A stretch of 64,000 nt of DNA from Albugo candida (GCA_905220665.1 CAJNAR010000148.1:682001-746000), one strand, 5' to 3'. Shown: positions 1-11,594, numbered from the stretch's first letter. The notes: generated by a model from the sequence alone, not told the origin. Numbers and translations are program-made.

Positions 1-285
1 GATATCTACGAATCGCGGATTGCAAGCGAACTAAATGGGACAGCAAAGCAAACAAATGTATTTTTATTGGGTATTCGGACAAATCTAAGGGATACCGAGT
101 ATGGGATTGGGTGAGAGAACAATTGGTAATCACTAGATCCGTTACGTTAGACGAGCGACCTCCAATTCGGTACAAAGATGTTGTTGTTTCAAGTGAGTCT
201 TTTGCTCGATGCCAACACTTCCATGATGAAAACGACGAAGTGAACGTGGGCGTACCCGCTTCGAACAATCGTAAGATGCTGAGAT

Positions 286-2326
286 ATGGACGTCGATGCC
301 ACCGCTGACATGGATACGAGCTGGCAAGACATGGTTGTGGATGCGTCTGGAAATCTCAATCAGTCCCACACCTTAGAAATGGTTCCGATTGAGGGGGGGC
401 GCACAGATATACAACCAATCAACACAACCGATTCAATGACAGATCGTACACCAGGCGAAACTGTCGTTAGAAGTGGCAATAATGGTACACACATGCTTCC
501 AGGAATACCTGCTCCGCCACGAGCTATTGTGCATTGTGCGGATTTCCGCCCTCCAGATACCCGACTTAAGTTATACTCGGGGTCGAACAAAAGGCCTTAT
601 CGTTCTTCTATATCATATCATCTACTCACTAATGATGGCTTTAACGATGATAGTGTGAATCTACCACTCCTGACTGATGGATCGCCGGTGTATAGCGAAC
701 GGGTCGAGCCGGAATCCAAACGTCAATGTGTTGACGGTTACGAAATTTCGCTTTCTGCCACTGACTTACCGATGAATTTTCGAGAAGCGTTGCAGTCAAC
801 GAACGCAGAGCAATGGAAAGAAGCTATTCAAGCAGAACTTAGAGCTCATCGTAAGAACCACACATGAGATGTTGTCTACCGTCCTTCCGGTGTCAAGGTC
901 ATAGGTCACAAATGGGTATTTGGGCATAAGTACGATGAAAACGGTGATATCGTTCGTTACAAAGCACGTTTGGTTGCCCTTGGATATTTGCAAACGCATG
1001 GCTTTGATTACTTCGACACATATTCACCTGTTGCATGCTCAAATACGATTCGTATGTTTCTGTCGGTTTTTGCAGCATGCAATACGTAATCCGACAATTT
1101 GACGTGGAAACGGCATTCCTAAATGGTGACTTGGAAGAAGAAGTTTTCATGGAGCCACTCTTTGGAGCTGAGATTGCACTTGGAATGGTGTGCAAATTAC
1201 GACGCAGCTTATATGGGTTGAAGCAAGCGGCTGCGGTCTGGCACAAGAAAATATGCTCCGTGTTGTCTACTATGGGATTCGAACAATGTCGAGCAGACAC
1301 ATGTATTTTTGTTCGATGCAATCATGCAAACATCAAGTCACTCACATACATACTCTTGTATGTGGACGACCTCCTAGTTGGAAGCAAGTCAGATGCTGAG
1401 GCAGACACGATCTACAAGGAATTAGCAGTTCATTTTACTGTAAGTCAATTGGAGCTGCGCGATTTATTTTGGGCATGGAAGTGAATTATTCACGAGAAAA
1501 AGGGGAGTTGGTGTTAAAACAGTCCCAATTTATTGCGAAGTTGGTCTCGAATTTTGAGCAAAGTGGGACCTATGCAGTTCGGAATCCTATCTGTACAGGC
1601 CAGGACTTGACTCCTGATGAGTCACACCCAATGCTTGAAGACAGCACTGCGTACCGCAAATTGGTCGGCTCGCTGCTGTATAATGCGAACGCAACGCGAC
1701 TAGATATTAGCTATGCGATGTCAGTATTGTCGCAGCACTTGGACCAGCCACGACAGATGCACTGGCGTGCGGCTTTACGCGTTTTACACTATCTTATGGG
1801 AACACAATCGCACGGAATCACGTACAAGAAATCGGACGACAACAAGATTATGCTTCGGGCATACTGTGACGCGAATTGGGGAAATGACAAGAAGACTCGG
1901 CGATCTACATCTGGTGTATTGATTTTGCTCGGTGGCGCGGTTGTCGTATACAAAAGCAAACGCCAAACTTCGGTAGCTTTGTTATCTGCTGAAGCAGAAT
2001 ATATGGCACTGGCACTTGCTACACAGAAAACTATATGGTTTCGTTACTTGCTCAAAAATATGGGTGTCACGTGCAAGACCGCGACTACAGTGCACATGGA
2101 CAATAAGTCGGCGATAAGTATTGCGACGAATCAAGGCTATACACCAAGAGCTAAACACATTGACCTCAGGGTGCATTTTGTTCCGGACCACGTTGAACAA
2201 GGCGACATACAGCTCAAGCATATCCCGTCAGCTATGCAGCTTGCTGATTACTTGACGAAGCCACTTGGTGCACCGCAATTACTGCAACTACGCAATGAAA
2301 GTGGAATTAGCGAGAGTGCAAGTTGA
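286..2326 (+). pseudogene. copia pol remnant: RT and RNase H
   Basis: Three frames must be joined to follow the protein. The first (286-867) ends in the usual pre-RT segment and stops at TGA where relatives have Trp. The same frame then continues through the start of RT (a stretch reading [20 protein letters not shown]). A shift near 1080 leads to RQFDVETAFLNGDL, then to the RT catalytic motif YVDDLLVG at about 1358-1381. A second shift near 1460 leads to the 1469-2326 frame, with the RNase H landmarks YCDANWG, LSAEAEYMAL and VHMDNKSAI. One nonsense codon and two shifts make this a relic, although each block is well preserved, so decay seems fairly recent. Confidence 0.88.
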
Positions 2327-2335
2327 AGGGGAGTG

Positions 2336-2460
2336 TAGCGGATTGCAACTTGCATAGAGTGGTTTTCGAACTATCTGGAAGGAGCGATCAGTTTATGAGG
2401 GGATTTATACATTCATTATTAACATTTTTTTCAACTCTTAATATAACTTTCCATTTTTCA
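2336..2460 (+). repeat. putative 3' LTR of copia element 1
   Basis: A purine run (AAGGGGAG) ends directly before a TGTAG start at 2336, and the stretch ends in CA at 2460, matching the TG...CA rule for LTRs. From about 2475 the sequence becomes homologous to a phosphatase relic seen elsewhere in the window, which independently limits the right end. The 5' partner lies outside the window, so the boundary is inferred. Confidence 0.5.
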
Positions 2461-2474
2461 GCACTGAGAAGTAG

Positions 2475-2850
2475 TTGTGCTTTCGTTATAAGGAATACAT
2501 TATCGATGGAGTAAATATGTAATAATAACAAAATGCGGAAAACATGTGTATGCGCAAGGAAACTTGAAACTTGCCTGCTCACAATCAAAACTATTTCGCT
2601 ATAGGGGTTTCATCTTCTCTAAAAGGCATTTGTGAGCTATTTGATATACCGTGACTTGGTTATCTGCCCCAGTAATCCCGATCGTTGTTTAATCTTTCAT
2701 AGTAACTAATTGATTGGAAGTTCTTTTCGGTAAAATATATGTTTACGGTTTCAAACATCGGTTCCCATGGTAGGATTGAGCGCGTCATTGCTCAGTGTAC
2801 CCCTCTATTTCCGAATGTGAAGGGAGCTATGTTGGAAAAGGTGAGAAAAA
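2475..2850 (-). pseudogene. metallophosphatase relic A, C-terminal part
   Basis: This stretch aligns by eye with the 3' parts of relics at 33520-33850 and 41830-42160 and with the intact gene at 45339-46562. Shared runs include GCGGAAAACATGTGT and CATGGTAGGATTGAG. Around 2795-2840 it matches the region that encodes the SGNGGG segment of the intact gene. No open frame remains. Copia element 2 is inserted at its right end, and the N-terminal part resumes near 7604. Copia element 1 abuts its left end. Confidence 0.75.
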
Positions 2851-2882
2851 ATGTTGATGCAAGTGATCTCGAGGAGATTCAA

Positions 2883-3078
2883 TGAGCACGGAAGAGACGG
2901 CTGTCAGATATCGGCAGATAGGTATAGGAATACTTGCATGTTATTTACAAAATTTAGGTAGAGGCAGAGAAAAAGGCAGTTCGGTAAAGTAAGGCATAGA
3001 AGAGAAAGAATAGCAGGTAAGGACAAACATACTACAGAATCAATTTCGCCATCAACAACGCACTCAACATTTACAACA
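2883..3078 (+). repeat. 5' LTR of copia element 2
   Basis: It begins TGAGCACGGAAGAGACGG and ends TTTACAACA. It aligns along its length with 7392-7595 with scattered substitutions and small indels, by eye about 85-90% identical. Similarity also reaches roughly 15 bp further left (CTCGAG...TTCAA in both copies), so the true start may be slightly upstream. Confidence 0.85.
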
Positions 3079-3093
3079 GCTTATGAGCCCAAT
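3079..3093 (+). other. primer binding site, initiator tRNA-Met anticodon arm type
   Basis: TTATGAGCCC at 3081-3090 lies 2 bp after the LTR. It is complementary to the anticodon stem-loop of initiator tRNA-Met, the internal priming mode known for yeast Ty5 and Drosophila copia, rather than to a tRNA 3' end. The ATG inside it (3083-3085), which pairs with the CAU anticodon, is also the first codon of the gag frame. The match to tRNA is from memory of the tRNA sequence. Confidence 0.7.
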
Positions 3094-4367
3094 AACGGGA
3101 TCAGACGACAGCAAGGCAGAACCAGCATCAGCAGGTCACGCAAGGGCCTCACCGTCACGCGCAGCAACTCTTCCGCACTCAGCAGCTGTCATTAGAGACA
3201 CGCAGCTCGCGAAAAGAGCTCGGCAACCGACTAAGATTCTCGCGGCCCTCGCCGCCATCTCAAATTTCATGGAGAAGACGGAGACTTCCCAAATTCGGAA
3301 CGACGAGGATAAGCGCATGCGTGGTGTGATAGAGTGTAGACTGTTTTACGTCGGATCTCGGTGCGAACATGGGCGCAAGGACGATGATAATACATGCGCT
3401 GAGGAAGTCCCTGGAGCGCAAACCAGCAGAGTTTCAAGCGTAGGCGCAAGCACCGTCACCTGGATTTGGAGCATCCTTCTTATCATCTCTCAAGGCGAGG
3501 TCACCGATATCGCCCAAACAGCAGATACAGGCGCGCTCTCCGGTCGACACGGTGCCTCCTTGAGCGTTTGGTGCAGCAGCGCCAGTTTAGGAGCAAGGAG
3601 CGCTGCACTGCGCGACACCAACGGCAGCTCAGCGCAATCTCACGGCTCGCAAGTTTGACGGCACCGAGCTGTATCTTAGCTTGAGGTCCGCTTTTCATGA
3701 CCGGAGAAAGACGTTTTGTGACAGGTCAACTTGGCCAAGGCATCGCGCGGATTTCGCTGTAGAGAAGGCGTCAAGGTGGACCTGCTCGGTCATTACCTCG
3801 CTGGTACAGCCGAAAGGTACTTTCACAAGCAAGTCGATTTCTGGTGAAACAAGTAAGCGACGCTTGACCATGTCCTGTTGGAGACGTTCACGACGACGGT
3901 TACGGCTGGACAGTCCATGAAACGTTTCGCGCAGAAAAGGATACAAAAAGGTCGTGAGCAGAGCTTTTTTGTACCTGGTAGTGGTCAGCGACGCACGAGG
4001 GGGTGCAAATTGGCTGGTACTGAACAACATTGTTCATCAAGCGTGTCCAGAGCTCATGGATGTGATACGAGCCAAGTACGACCCGGCACGAAACGATTAT
4101 TTGCGACAAGCTGAAGCCCTGACACACTTCGCGACGTCGAACGAGCTCGGAAACGGATCATCTGGGCGTGAGGTCGTCGCCACGCATGTTGAGAGGTCAT
4201 ATCTTCGAAAGGAGTCGCGCAGATGTTTTATGTGCAGAAAGAATGACCATATTCAAGCGAATTGCCGAAGCAAGGCGAAAGACGCCCGCAGAAGCGATGA
4301 TACACAACGAGAAAGAGTGCGACCGCGAGATCTCGATGGCAAACGGCGAGTCTCTCAAGATCCCTAG
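3083..4367 (+). pseudogene. copia element 2 gag relic
   Basis: The frame opens in the primer binding site (MSPITGSDDS...) and breaks repeatedly. A later frame (3954-4367) carries the capsid-like motif DYLRQAEALTHFA and a retroviral zinc knuckle CFMCRKNDHIQANC of the CX2CX4HX4C type at about 4224-4265. The same motifs occur in copia element 3, which confirms the family. Part of the capsid (reading [20 protein letters not shown]) is found in another frame near 3775-3840. Not functional. Confidence 0.85.
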
Positions 4368-4619
4368 TGTTGGAAGGTTTCGCTTACGAGTGATTGGCGA
4401 TGGTAAAGAGCGAGCGATAACGCTATCGGGCGTATATCTGGCGCCGAAGCTTGCGCGCAACATCACCTCGTACGAGAAGCTTGAACAGAGAAGGTTCGGT
4501 CTCGTGTACAGAAGATCAAGTCTCTCGCTAGTGCGACGCAGCGATGTAGCAATCGCCAACGACGTCAGTATGCAGACGAACGTGCTGTACGTGTAGACAA
4601 TGGTGACAGCTGTGCGCCA

Positions 4620-7380
4620 AAAGAGGTTATCATGTTTTAATGACGACGCTTAACACAGCCGGATCTAGCATGCCAGCACCTGATGTGCATCGCAAATGTC
4701 TAATGCGTTTTCATGCTCGGATGGGACACCTATCGCTCGACACGGTCTAACGAATGCTGAAGACACCAGGGTCTGGCATCAAGATTACGAACCACAAGTG
4801 GACGGTTTGTATTTTGTGCAAAGCAGGGAAAGAGACAAAGAACAAGCAGTCACGAGCGGACACCGGCGAACACACGCCTGTTGATCGGATTGGTGGAGTG
4901 ATTTGTTCCGATTTGAAGGGCCGAAGACGCCATCAGATAGGCGCGAAAATTGCTACTTCGCTGTTTTCATCAACCACATGTCGAACTACCGTCGCGTTTT
5001 TCTAGCTTCGACGAAATACAAGGCTGCAAAGAAGTTCAGGATTTCTTGGCGTTTTTAAAGCGAATGTTTGACTACAAAATCCACGTTTTGCCAATGAACG
5101 GTGGGTGCGAGTACAAAATGGTGACCTGTTCTGCCAGCGTGTAGGAGTCGCGCGACAAAAAAGTGAAGCGCGGAATCAAGCTCCGAACGGCAAGGCTGAG
5201 CGCATGCACCGGACGATACTCAATATGGCGCGCAGCATGATAGTTTCCAGCCGGCTGCCGCTCAAATTTCGGGAAGACCCCGTCGAGTACGCCACGTACA
5301 TCCTAAAACAGGATTCATATATAAGCGAACATGAGACGCGCATCGCCGACTGAAATATTGACAAATAAAGCGCCTGATCTTCGAGAGATTGTTTTGTTTG
5401 GGAGCACTTGCGCGGTATAGACCCACGAAAAAACTCGCTTACGCATGGATAGTATGTCGCCAGCATTATTGGAATTAGCTGCGAAACCAAAGGTTTTTTT
5501 GCAGAAGAATAACAATGTCGTGACTGAACATGGAGACGCTTAGTGACGAGCAAAACAATCAGCTGCAGCGCTCATTGGAGTTTGAATACCAAGTGGAGTT
5601 ACCTACATCTACAACAGCGACTCAAGTCACTACATTTGGATGCGCGGCACCAGATACGAGTATTAAGAGCGTCCACAAGGGAAAAAACAGTGAAAGCGTC
5701 CAGTGTATGGCACTCGAGCGATGTCTAACGCAGAGTGGCGACTGGCGATCAGGACGAATCAGCTCAAAGTCTAAGCGTGGTGAGCCAGGTTTTCGAGCGC
5801 CATCCGAAGAACTGAACCGACTTGATGCGCAGTTCAAAGCGTGAGGACTGGAAGAGGGAAATGCTAGATGGCACTCGAGCGATGTCTAACGCAGAGTGGC
5901 GACTGGCGATCAGGACGAATCAGCTCAAAGTCTAAGCGTGGTGAGCCAGGTTTTCGAGCGCCATCCGAAGAACTGAACCGACTTGATGCGCAGTTCAAAG
6001 CGTGAGGACTGGAAGAGGGAAATGCTAGAAGAGCTGAACGCGCTCGAGGAACGCTGGAACATAGAAAGGCTCAAGGCACGATTAGCGGCGTGCGGGAACG
6101 ATCAAGTATACAGTCTACTACAGTCTCACTTCCGCTGCGGTTAAAGACATGTTGACAGTCAATGTGATACTGGCGCTCGCAGCGACATGGAAAGTACCGG
6201 TAAAGCACGGAGACATACCGAATGCGTATGTCAAGGCCGACACAAAGAAGCGCATCTCGAGAGTTATCTACAAGTTCCTCGGGGCATGGACGTAGCTTAT
6301 AAGGCGCTAGAGAATCTCGGTGCAAGAAGCAAGAGCGACTTGGTGCTGCAGCTTCATAAGAGCTTATACGGATCAAAGCAAGCGGGGCGCCTGTGAAGTC
6401 AATATCTACATGCAAGGCTCACGAGGCGGGATAAAAACAGTGCGTTGCGGACATGTGGTTATATCGCAAACAATATGATGAAGATATTGACGTCGGTGTA
6501 TATTTCGATGGCCTGCTGGCACCCGGCACTAGCGCTGATGCTTGCAATCGGTTCTTCGTCAGTCTCGGCTCGCTGTCGATTTAGGACTTGGTACGTGTTT
6601 CAAGGTTTCGAGTATGCGCGTGTGACTTGATAAAGACGGATCCTATGTTCTGGATTAGGAGGAGGCTATTCAAGACCTACTGCACGTGCATGGGCTTGTA
6701 GAAGCAAACTCGACACTTTCGCCAATTAAAGCCGCCTGTCGAGGCTGCAAACCCATCAATCAAGGACTTTCAGTCTCTTGTTGGAGGTCTACTGTAGGTG
6801 GCATGGTGCACGCGAATGGATGTGTCGATCGCTGTGCACAAGTCGATGAGCCAAATACACCATCCACGCGTTCACGATTGAAAGTTGGCGAAGCGCATTG
6901 CGCGCTTTCTGAAAAAGAACCAAGGATTCAAGCTGCGGATGACCTCATCGCGGGAAACTCCGACGCCGGAGTCATACAGCGACCCAGATTTTGCAAGTGA
7001 CAAGAAGGACCGCAAGCCGTTGACTGGAAGCGTCGTTTTGCTTAGTGGCATGCTAGTAAGCGGGAGCGCGAAAAAATAGGGTGGCGTCTTCTTGTCGACT
7101 ATGGAAGCTGAGTTTGTTGCCAGTTCGGAAGCCTCGCCCAATTTTGCTCGTCGCCCGTGAGATGCTGGGCGAGATCAACATGACGTCGGCTCTGCCCATG
7201 CTAGTGCATTCCGGTAGGCAGGCGGCCATCAAGCAACTTGAAGGCGAGGATTGTCGATCAAGGCTAAATACATTGATGTGCGGCTCAAGTTCGTGTGCGA
7301 CTACGCCAGACGCAGCATTGTGCTCCCACAATACGTGCGTTTGGAGCAGATGCTCGCAGACTTGCTGACAAAAGCACTCG
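4620..7380 (+). pseudogene. copia element 2 pol relic (integrase, RT, RNase H)
   Basis: Pieces in copia order are visible: an HHCC zinc-binding remnant (FHARMGHLS near 4710, CILCKAG near 4806), an integrase core piece ending KAERMHRTILNMARSM (about 5190-5240), the pre-RT linker with REDWKREMLEELNALE near 6001-6050, RT pieces (SLYGSKQAGRL near 6360) and an RNase H tail ending just before the 3' LTR. The second integrase acidic position reads MNGGCEY where active copia integrases have an Asp. Many stops and shifts are present. Confidence 0.82.
5707..6028 (+). repeat. perfect 161-bp tandem duplication inside copia element 2
   Basis: The unit 5707-5867 is repeated without any difference that I can see at 5868-6028, starting ATGGCACTCGAGCGATGTC in both copies. 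The period of 161 is not a multiple of three, so it adds a frameshift to an already broken frame. The lack of differences, in an element whose LTRs differ clearly, indicates that this duplication is younger than the insertion. Confidence 0.95.
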
Positions 7381-7391
7381 AGCAACTTCAA

Positions 7392-7595
7392 TGAGCACGG
7401 AAGAGACGGCTGTAAGATCTCGACAGATAGGTATAGGAATAACTGCATGTTGTTCACAAAATTTAGGTAGAGCCAGAAAAAAATGAAGCTCGGTAAAGCT
7501 AGACAGTAATGCATAGAAGAGAAAGAATAGCAGGTAAGGACAGACATAATAGAGAATCAATTTCGCCATTAACAATGCACCCAAGATTTACAACA
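7392..7595 (+). repeat. 3' LTR of copia element 2
   Basis: It starts TGAGCACGGAAGAGACGG and ends TTTACAACA, the same ends as 2883-3078, with the same internal blocks (AGAAAGAATAGCAGGTAAGGAC near 7520). It follows directly after the end of the RNase H frame, which stops at TGA within or beside the LTR start. Confidence 0.85.
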
Positions 7596-7603
7596 TGCTG
7601 CAA

Positions 7604-8720
7604 CACCGCACTCTTGATATGTCATTCCGTGGCATAGGATAAATCCACAGTATTTAGGTGCCTAGAACCAACGGCCTTGTCTCTCGACTTCCATGTTAGT
7701 TACACGTTATAATGTAAGATCAGCACTTTGTGGTGCACTTTAGATGCACAAGCTTTCGTCTCAGTCATATTCTATGATTCTTGTTCCCACTTGTGTAAAA
7801 GAATACCAGAAGCGATCACAAAATTATAATCAGCACTGCATGATTTTTGTTGTTTACATATTAAGTACACTAGACTTCCTCTTTTTAATAGGCCTCACGT
7901 CTCTCTGGAAACAGAAAGATATGGCTTTTGCTCTTAGTCGAGTTCATGTAGAGCACGTCAACACTAAGGTGATCCTTGGTAATTTCTCTGCGTACCAAAG
8001 TTTTTTTCGCTCGCATTGTCTACAGCGTAGCCTTTTCGCCCTTTTTTCATATTTCAGGCCGTTCTTTTAACTCCTCTAGAGTGTCGCACCGTATTCTAGT
8101 TGGTGTATTGGTGTCCAGTAGACCGTCATTCTTGATGCAGAAGTACCCTGTGGTAGCAACATCGTGATTTCCTATAACAACACGTTATCTTTCAACCATT
8201 TGAATCCATGTATTGCTGCAAAGCTCGTTGCCATTCGTACTAAACGTTTTTATTTATAATAAATAATAATTTTATTATTATTTTTCTTTGTAGCTCAATC
8301 ACGATGTCTTACCGTGAGGAGAAAAACTGTCTCCCAAATCAAGCACAGCGCGTGTACATCTATCTTTTAATTCCAAACGCACTACGTCAAGCACTCGAAA
8401 TTTCAAACGGTAGACCTTTCGTTAATTCACATTGGTTATTCTTAGTGTCTCGATGTGTGACCAGAACCAAGATACCATGATAGTCACCACAGATCTTCTG
8501 AGTCTCTACCATAGCTTTGTCATCGACACGGGGCGCCTCAATCGCCCAGTGTCATCCCATAAAACTGATTTTTATTCTGCTCGTTTTGCCTCGATTCCGT
8601 ATGGGTCGAATGGGTGAGCCTTGGTTGGGTAAAGTTTTATTCAGTAAGTTTCATATGAGTCTGGCTCAGTTGGATCCCAGATAAAGCAACCAGAGATAAA
8701 ACTACCTTTTACTTGCCCAT
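7604..8720 (-). pseudogene. metallophosphatase relic A, N-terminal part
   Basis: Landmarks of the intact genes follow in order on the minus strand. CACCGCACTCTTGATATG at 7604 is shared with relics B and C at the position of the GHTH region. ACGTTATAATG near 7703 is the SHYNV region. CATCGTGATTTCC near 8160 is the GNHD region. AACTGTCTCCCAAATC near 8322 is the LGDS region. GGGGCGCCTCAATCGCCCAGTG near 8530 is the GDWGAP region, and a degraded signal-peptide segment lies near 8640-8720. No continuous frame survives. It is the 5' half of the gene split by copia element 2. Confidence 0.8.
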
Positions 8721-8734
8721 GCTTGCTCTCGTTA

Positions 8735-8990
8735 AAAAAATCTGAAATATGAGCTAAGATCACTAATGCTCGGAATGCGCAAAGCTTGCCATTCTTCGCC
8801 TCACGCAAGCCCATCAAACTAAATTTCGAATGATTACAGCTTTTCAAAGTTCGAAAAAGCGTTCCGAAAATTGATTGGGTATTGAATAATTAGAATACTG
8901 CTTTTTATGTAAAAAAGAAATGTACCGTTTGCCTTGAACCCTCGTGCCGCATCATCTCAAAATGAAGGCACTGAGTAATTGAATGCCGGA
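8735..8990 (-). promoter_or_regulatory. duplicated upstream region of metallophosphatase relic A
   Basis: This non-coding stretch closely matches the regions just upstream of the intact metallophosphatase genes at 31126-32394 and 39370-40701. Shared runs include AAATATGAGCT, GCGTTCCGA and ACTGCTTTTT. It retains a minus-strand initiator-like AGCTCATATTTCAG. This shows that the relic was duplicated together with its promoter. Confidence 0.6.
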
Positions 8991-9285
8991 TATCCGAGTG
9001 CAATTTCGAAGACAGCATAAGATAAGTCTTAAAATAGAAAGCGCCTTGAAGTTGTTGGATATCGACTGACGTTGGAATTTGTGCATGTGGAGTCTGGAGG
9101 AGATTTCTTTTGTTAGGGTGATGCGTGCCGTACTTTCTACCTATTAAGGAGCATAATCATGCGAGTACTTAGGCTCAGAACGATTGGCGGATATATTAAT
9201 TTTTCCACAATACACTCCAATTTTTTTACCTATGAGAACTACCAGCGGTCCAAGGGCCGTCTCTACGTCGAACTTGTCTGTTCAA

Positions 9286-9450
9286 CAGAAGTGCGATTGT
9301 TTTACCTCTTGCTGAGCAATGTTTCGACTCTGTGCTACCAGCAATCTCCAGTCCAATTCTACGTAATCACCCTAAGATAAAGCTGCTGTCATATGGACAT
9401 GGTGCAGTGTCTTTCCCGCGAAAACGGCTTCTCGGTAACTGCCACTTACA
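9286..9450 (-). repeat. 3' LTR of the minus-strand copia element
   Basis: It aligns with 12732-12904: both contain TTGTTTTACCTCTTGC, then AAGATAAAGCTGCTGTCATAT, and both end in GGTAACTGC. Outer edges are approximate because the flanks have diverged. Confidence 0.75.
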
Positions 9451-9513
9451 ACGCTCCTTCTCGGACGTGGCATTAAGACGAGCCTCCCGAAGATGGCATG
9501 CACTTACTCCAGA

Positions 9514-9729
9514 TTACAAAGTCCGCGCAGCTCCGCCTCCGATGGTGCCGGTAACGATTTTGTGAACAAGTCCGCTTGTACAAGGCGCTACTCCAAGAAC
9601 TCCAGCTTCATGATACTTTTTCCTGCACAATCGCGAATTGAACCTTGTCCGTATGCCCGCATGTTTCACGCTAACCATACTCCCTTCAGACTTTGACTGC
9701 CTGATGGATGCTTGGCTGTCGATTAGCAC
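9514..9729 (-). pseudogene. copia RNase H tail remnant
   Basis: The minus strand reads LIDSQASIRQSKSEGSMVSV, which aligns with LMDNQAAIRQLETEGSMSSF near 21800 in the plus-strand copia element. It marks the 3' end of the pol region of this element, about 200 bp inside its 3' LTR. Confidence 0.75.
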
Positions 9730-10399
9730 GTTTATTGGTCCACGTCAGTGCGTCCAATTTCCTTTATCAGTTCTCGAATCCAAGCCGTTCTCGTCCCAGA
9801 TGCGAGGCCGATATCCCGGTCTGCTTCTTGCAGATGCACTGAATAATTGCCCCACTCACAGAGCACATCACCTGCGACGGACTTTCAATTGGCCTTGTCC
9901 GCCGCGAAGCCAAATTGCTTCATCTTATTACCGTAATCGCACACACCTTTGACTCGATCTTCATGTCTATTTTAATATCCTTAGTTTTCTTCAAGTACCT
10001 TGAACCGCTTTTTGCCAGCTTTCAATCACTGAAGCTGGGCTGGTGTGTTCGTCTCGTTGCCTTGTGTACAGTAAATCTGATGACGGGTCCTGTACAACGA
10101 GAAATCGGAAGTAGACGATCAACGAGTGACTGAAATCTCATATGGTTGGTTCACTCTTCTCGCCTCGTATTGTCGACCGGTGAATAGTGAGCTTTGTGAC
10201 CGTTGCTTTCTTCGGATTTGGGTGCCTTCGCGCCGCTCGCCTCAGCCAGTCTGTGTAGATGAGGCATCTCTTCAATACTCCCGGTCTGATCCATAGTGTA
10301 TGTCTCCATTTCTTCTAATTCCAACCTCATGACCAGAAATTTGTCACCCTTTCAAACAGATCCTGTATACAGAGTACTGTCATCGCAACCAAGGATAAA

Positions 10400-11343
10400 T
10401 TCAAGTCGTTTTGGCTCGAGGAAGAGACAAGCAAGTCCTTCATATATATACCGACTAATGCAATCTCGCCTCCGTGGTTTTTATGTTATGGACACACGTT
10501 TCAGACACGCACTGGCTAAATCTAGCGTTAACAGTTTTGCGCTCAGTAATTTCGTCAATAATCCACTCACTTGCTTTAGCCCGTAAAGAGACTTCTTAAG
10601 TTGCAGGGACAATTTGTCCTTAGCATTCACCCCAAGCTCTCTCAGCGTCTCAACAGACACGCTCATCCCCTGCGGTACTGCAAAAAATATCACTAATTGC
10701 TTATCCTTGCCAGCGTTCACATAGTGGTTAGATATGTCTCCACGTCTTCCTGATACTCCCCAGCGAAGAGCAACTACGAGTGACCTTTATGGTATCCAAT
10801 TCCTTGACCGCAGCGAGTGTCAAGACACGGTAGACAGCAAAGACCTTCTCGTTTCCGCAGGCAACCAGTCTCGCCTTGAATCGCCCAAGTTTTCCTGCAG
10901 CATCCGTCTTGGTTTGAAGCACCCAATTTGTATGAAAAACATGAATCCCCACAGGAGGTACGACCATCATTCCAACAGCGTTCCCCTACAAAGCTTGCAA
11001 CTTTTGCTACAGTACACTTTTCCTTTGGTATGCTTCTCAAAGCATCACTAGCATCACCATAGGGCTTTGATTTACTCTCCCGTATACAGTTCACCACATC
11101 CAAAAGCTTTTCAAATTGTTCTCTCGCTTTTACTTCGAGCCTTTCGAACGTTGGATCTGGTCCCGTGCGCATCTCATGTCCATTCCACCCTTCTTGTACG
11201 ATTTTGTGCGCCTTAGGTCGAGCAGGAGGGAGAGTCATCACTTCCTGAGTCAAGTCGTTGCCGATATTCTCTCCATGTTCAGCAAGATGCAGTGGACGAA
11301 GTTGATTGTTCTTCTCCTTTTTTATTGTATTGACGTTCTTCAC
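10400..11343 (-). pseudogene. copia reverse transcriptase remnant
   Basis: Fragments in several minus-strand frames give the copia RT series: TNWVLQTKTDAAGKLGRFKA with ARLVACGNEKV (about 10830-10920), then FFAVPQGMSV and LQLKKSLYGLKQ (about 10570-10690). The catalytic YVDD region survives only as a degraded YMKDLLV near 10430-10450, so both catalytic Asp positions are not intact. Several frameshifts separate the pieces. Confidence 0.8.
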
Positions 11344-11594
11344 GTGTTATGAGAGGACACAACTTCGTCGCTTGGAATGTACACGCGGTAGCACTTCATT
11401 TCGTCGACCTGGTGCACAGTGCAAGGTGACGCGACAACCAGGATGTCACTAAAAACGGGCATTATTTATTTGAAGTCCACGAGTGGATTGGCGATCGACA
11501 TTCGCTTTGCTGGGGCTTTTGTTCAGCATTTAAGCGTCTTCACAGAAGCGCTGCAGTAATTCATACGAGGATATAATGCACCGCAAGCTATTCA

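Larger units (their letters stand above)
1..2460 (+). mobile_element. Ty1/copia retrotransposon, element 1 (5'-truncated by window edge, decayed)
   Basis: The stretch encodes, in order, the C-terminal end of a copia integrase (a frame reading CIFIGYSDKSKGYRVWD near 58-108), the pol linker, reverse transcriptase and RNase H, followed by a polypurine run and a putative 3' LTR. The order integrase, RT, RNase H is diagnostic of Ty1/copia. The reading frame is broken by a TGA at 865-867 and by frameshifts near 1080 and 1460, so it is not autonomous. The RT and the tail of this element (a frame containing LADYLTKPLG) look different from the three other copia elements in the window, suggesting a separate lineage. 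The 5' LTR, gag and most of the integrase lie outside the window. Confidence 0.9.
2883..7595 (+). mobile_element. Ty1/copia retrotransposon, element 2 (both LTRs, decayed)
   Basis: Two LTRs of about 200 bp flank gag, integrase, RT and RNase H remnants in copia order. The element sits inside metallophosphatase relic A, whose two halves lie on either side. Every coding domain is broken by several frameshifts and stops. No clean 5-bp target duplication is visible, but TGATGCAAG before the 5' LTR region resembles TGCTGCAAC after the 3' LTR. A perfect 161-bp tandem duplication lies in the pre-RT segment. The primer binding site matches the anticodon arm of initiator tRNA. Confidence 0.92.

Noticed and set aside
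2852..2882. Extension of the 5' LTR of copia element 2 to a TG further left
   Set aside because: CTCGAG...TTCAA is shared with the region before the 3' LTR, but TTGATGCAAG also matches host relic sequence, so the extra boundary cannot be settled.
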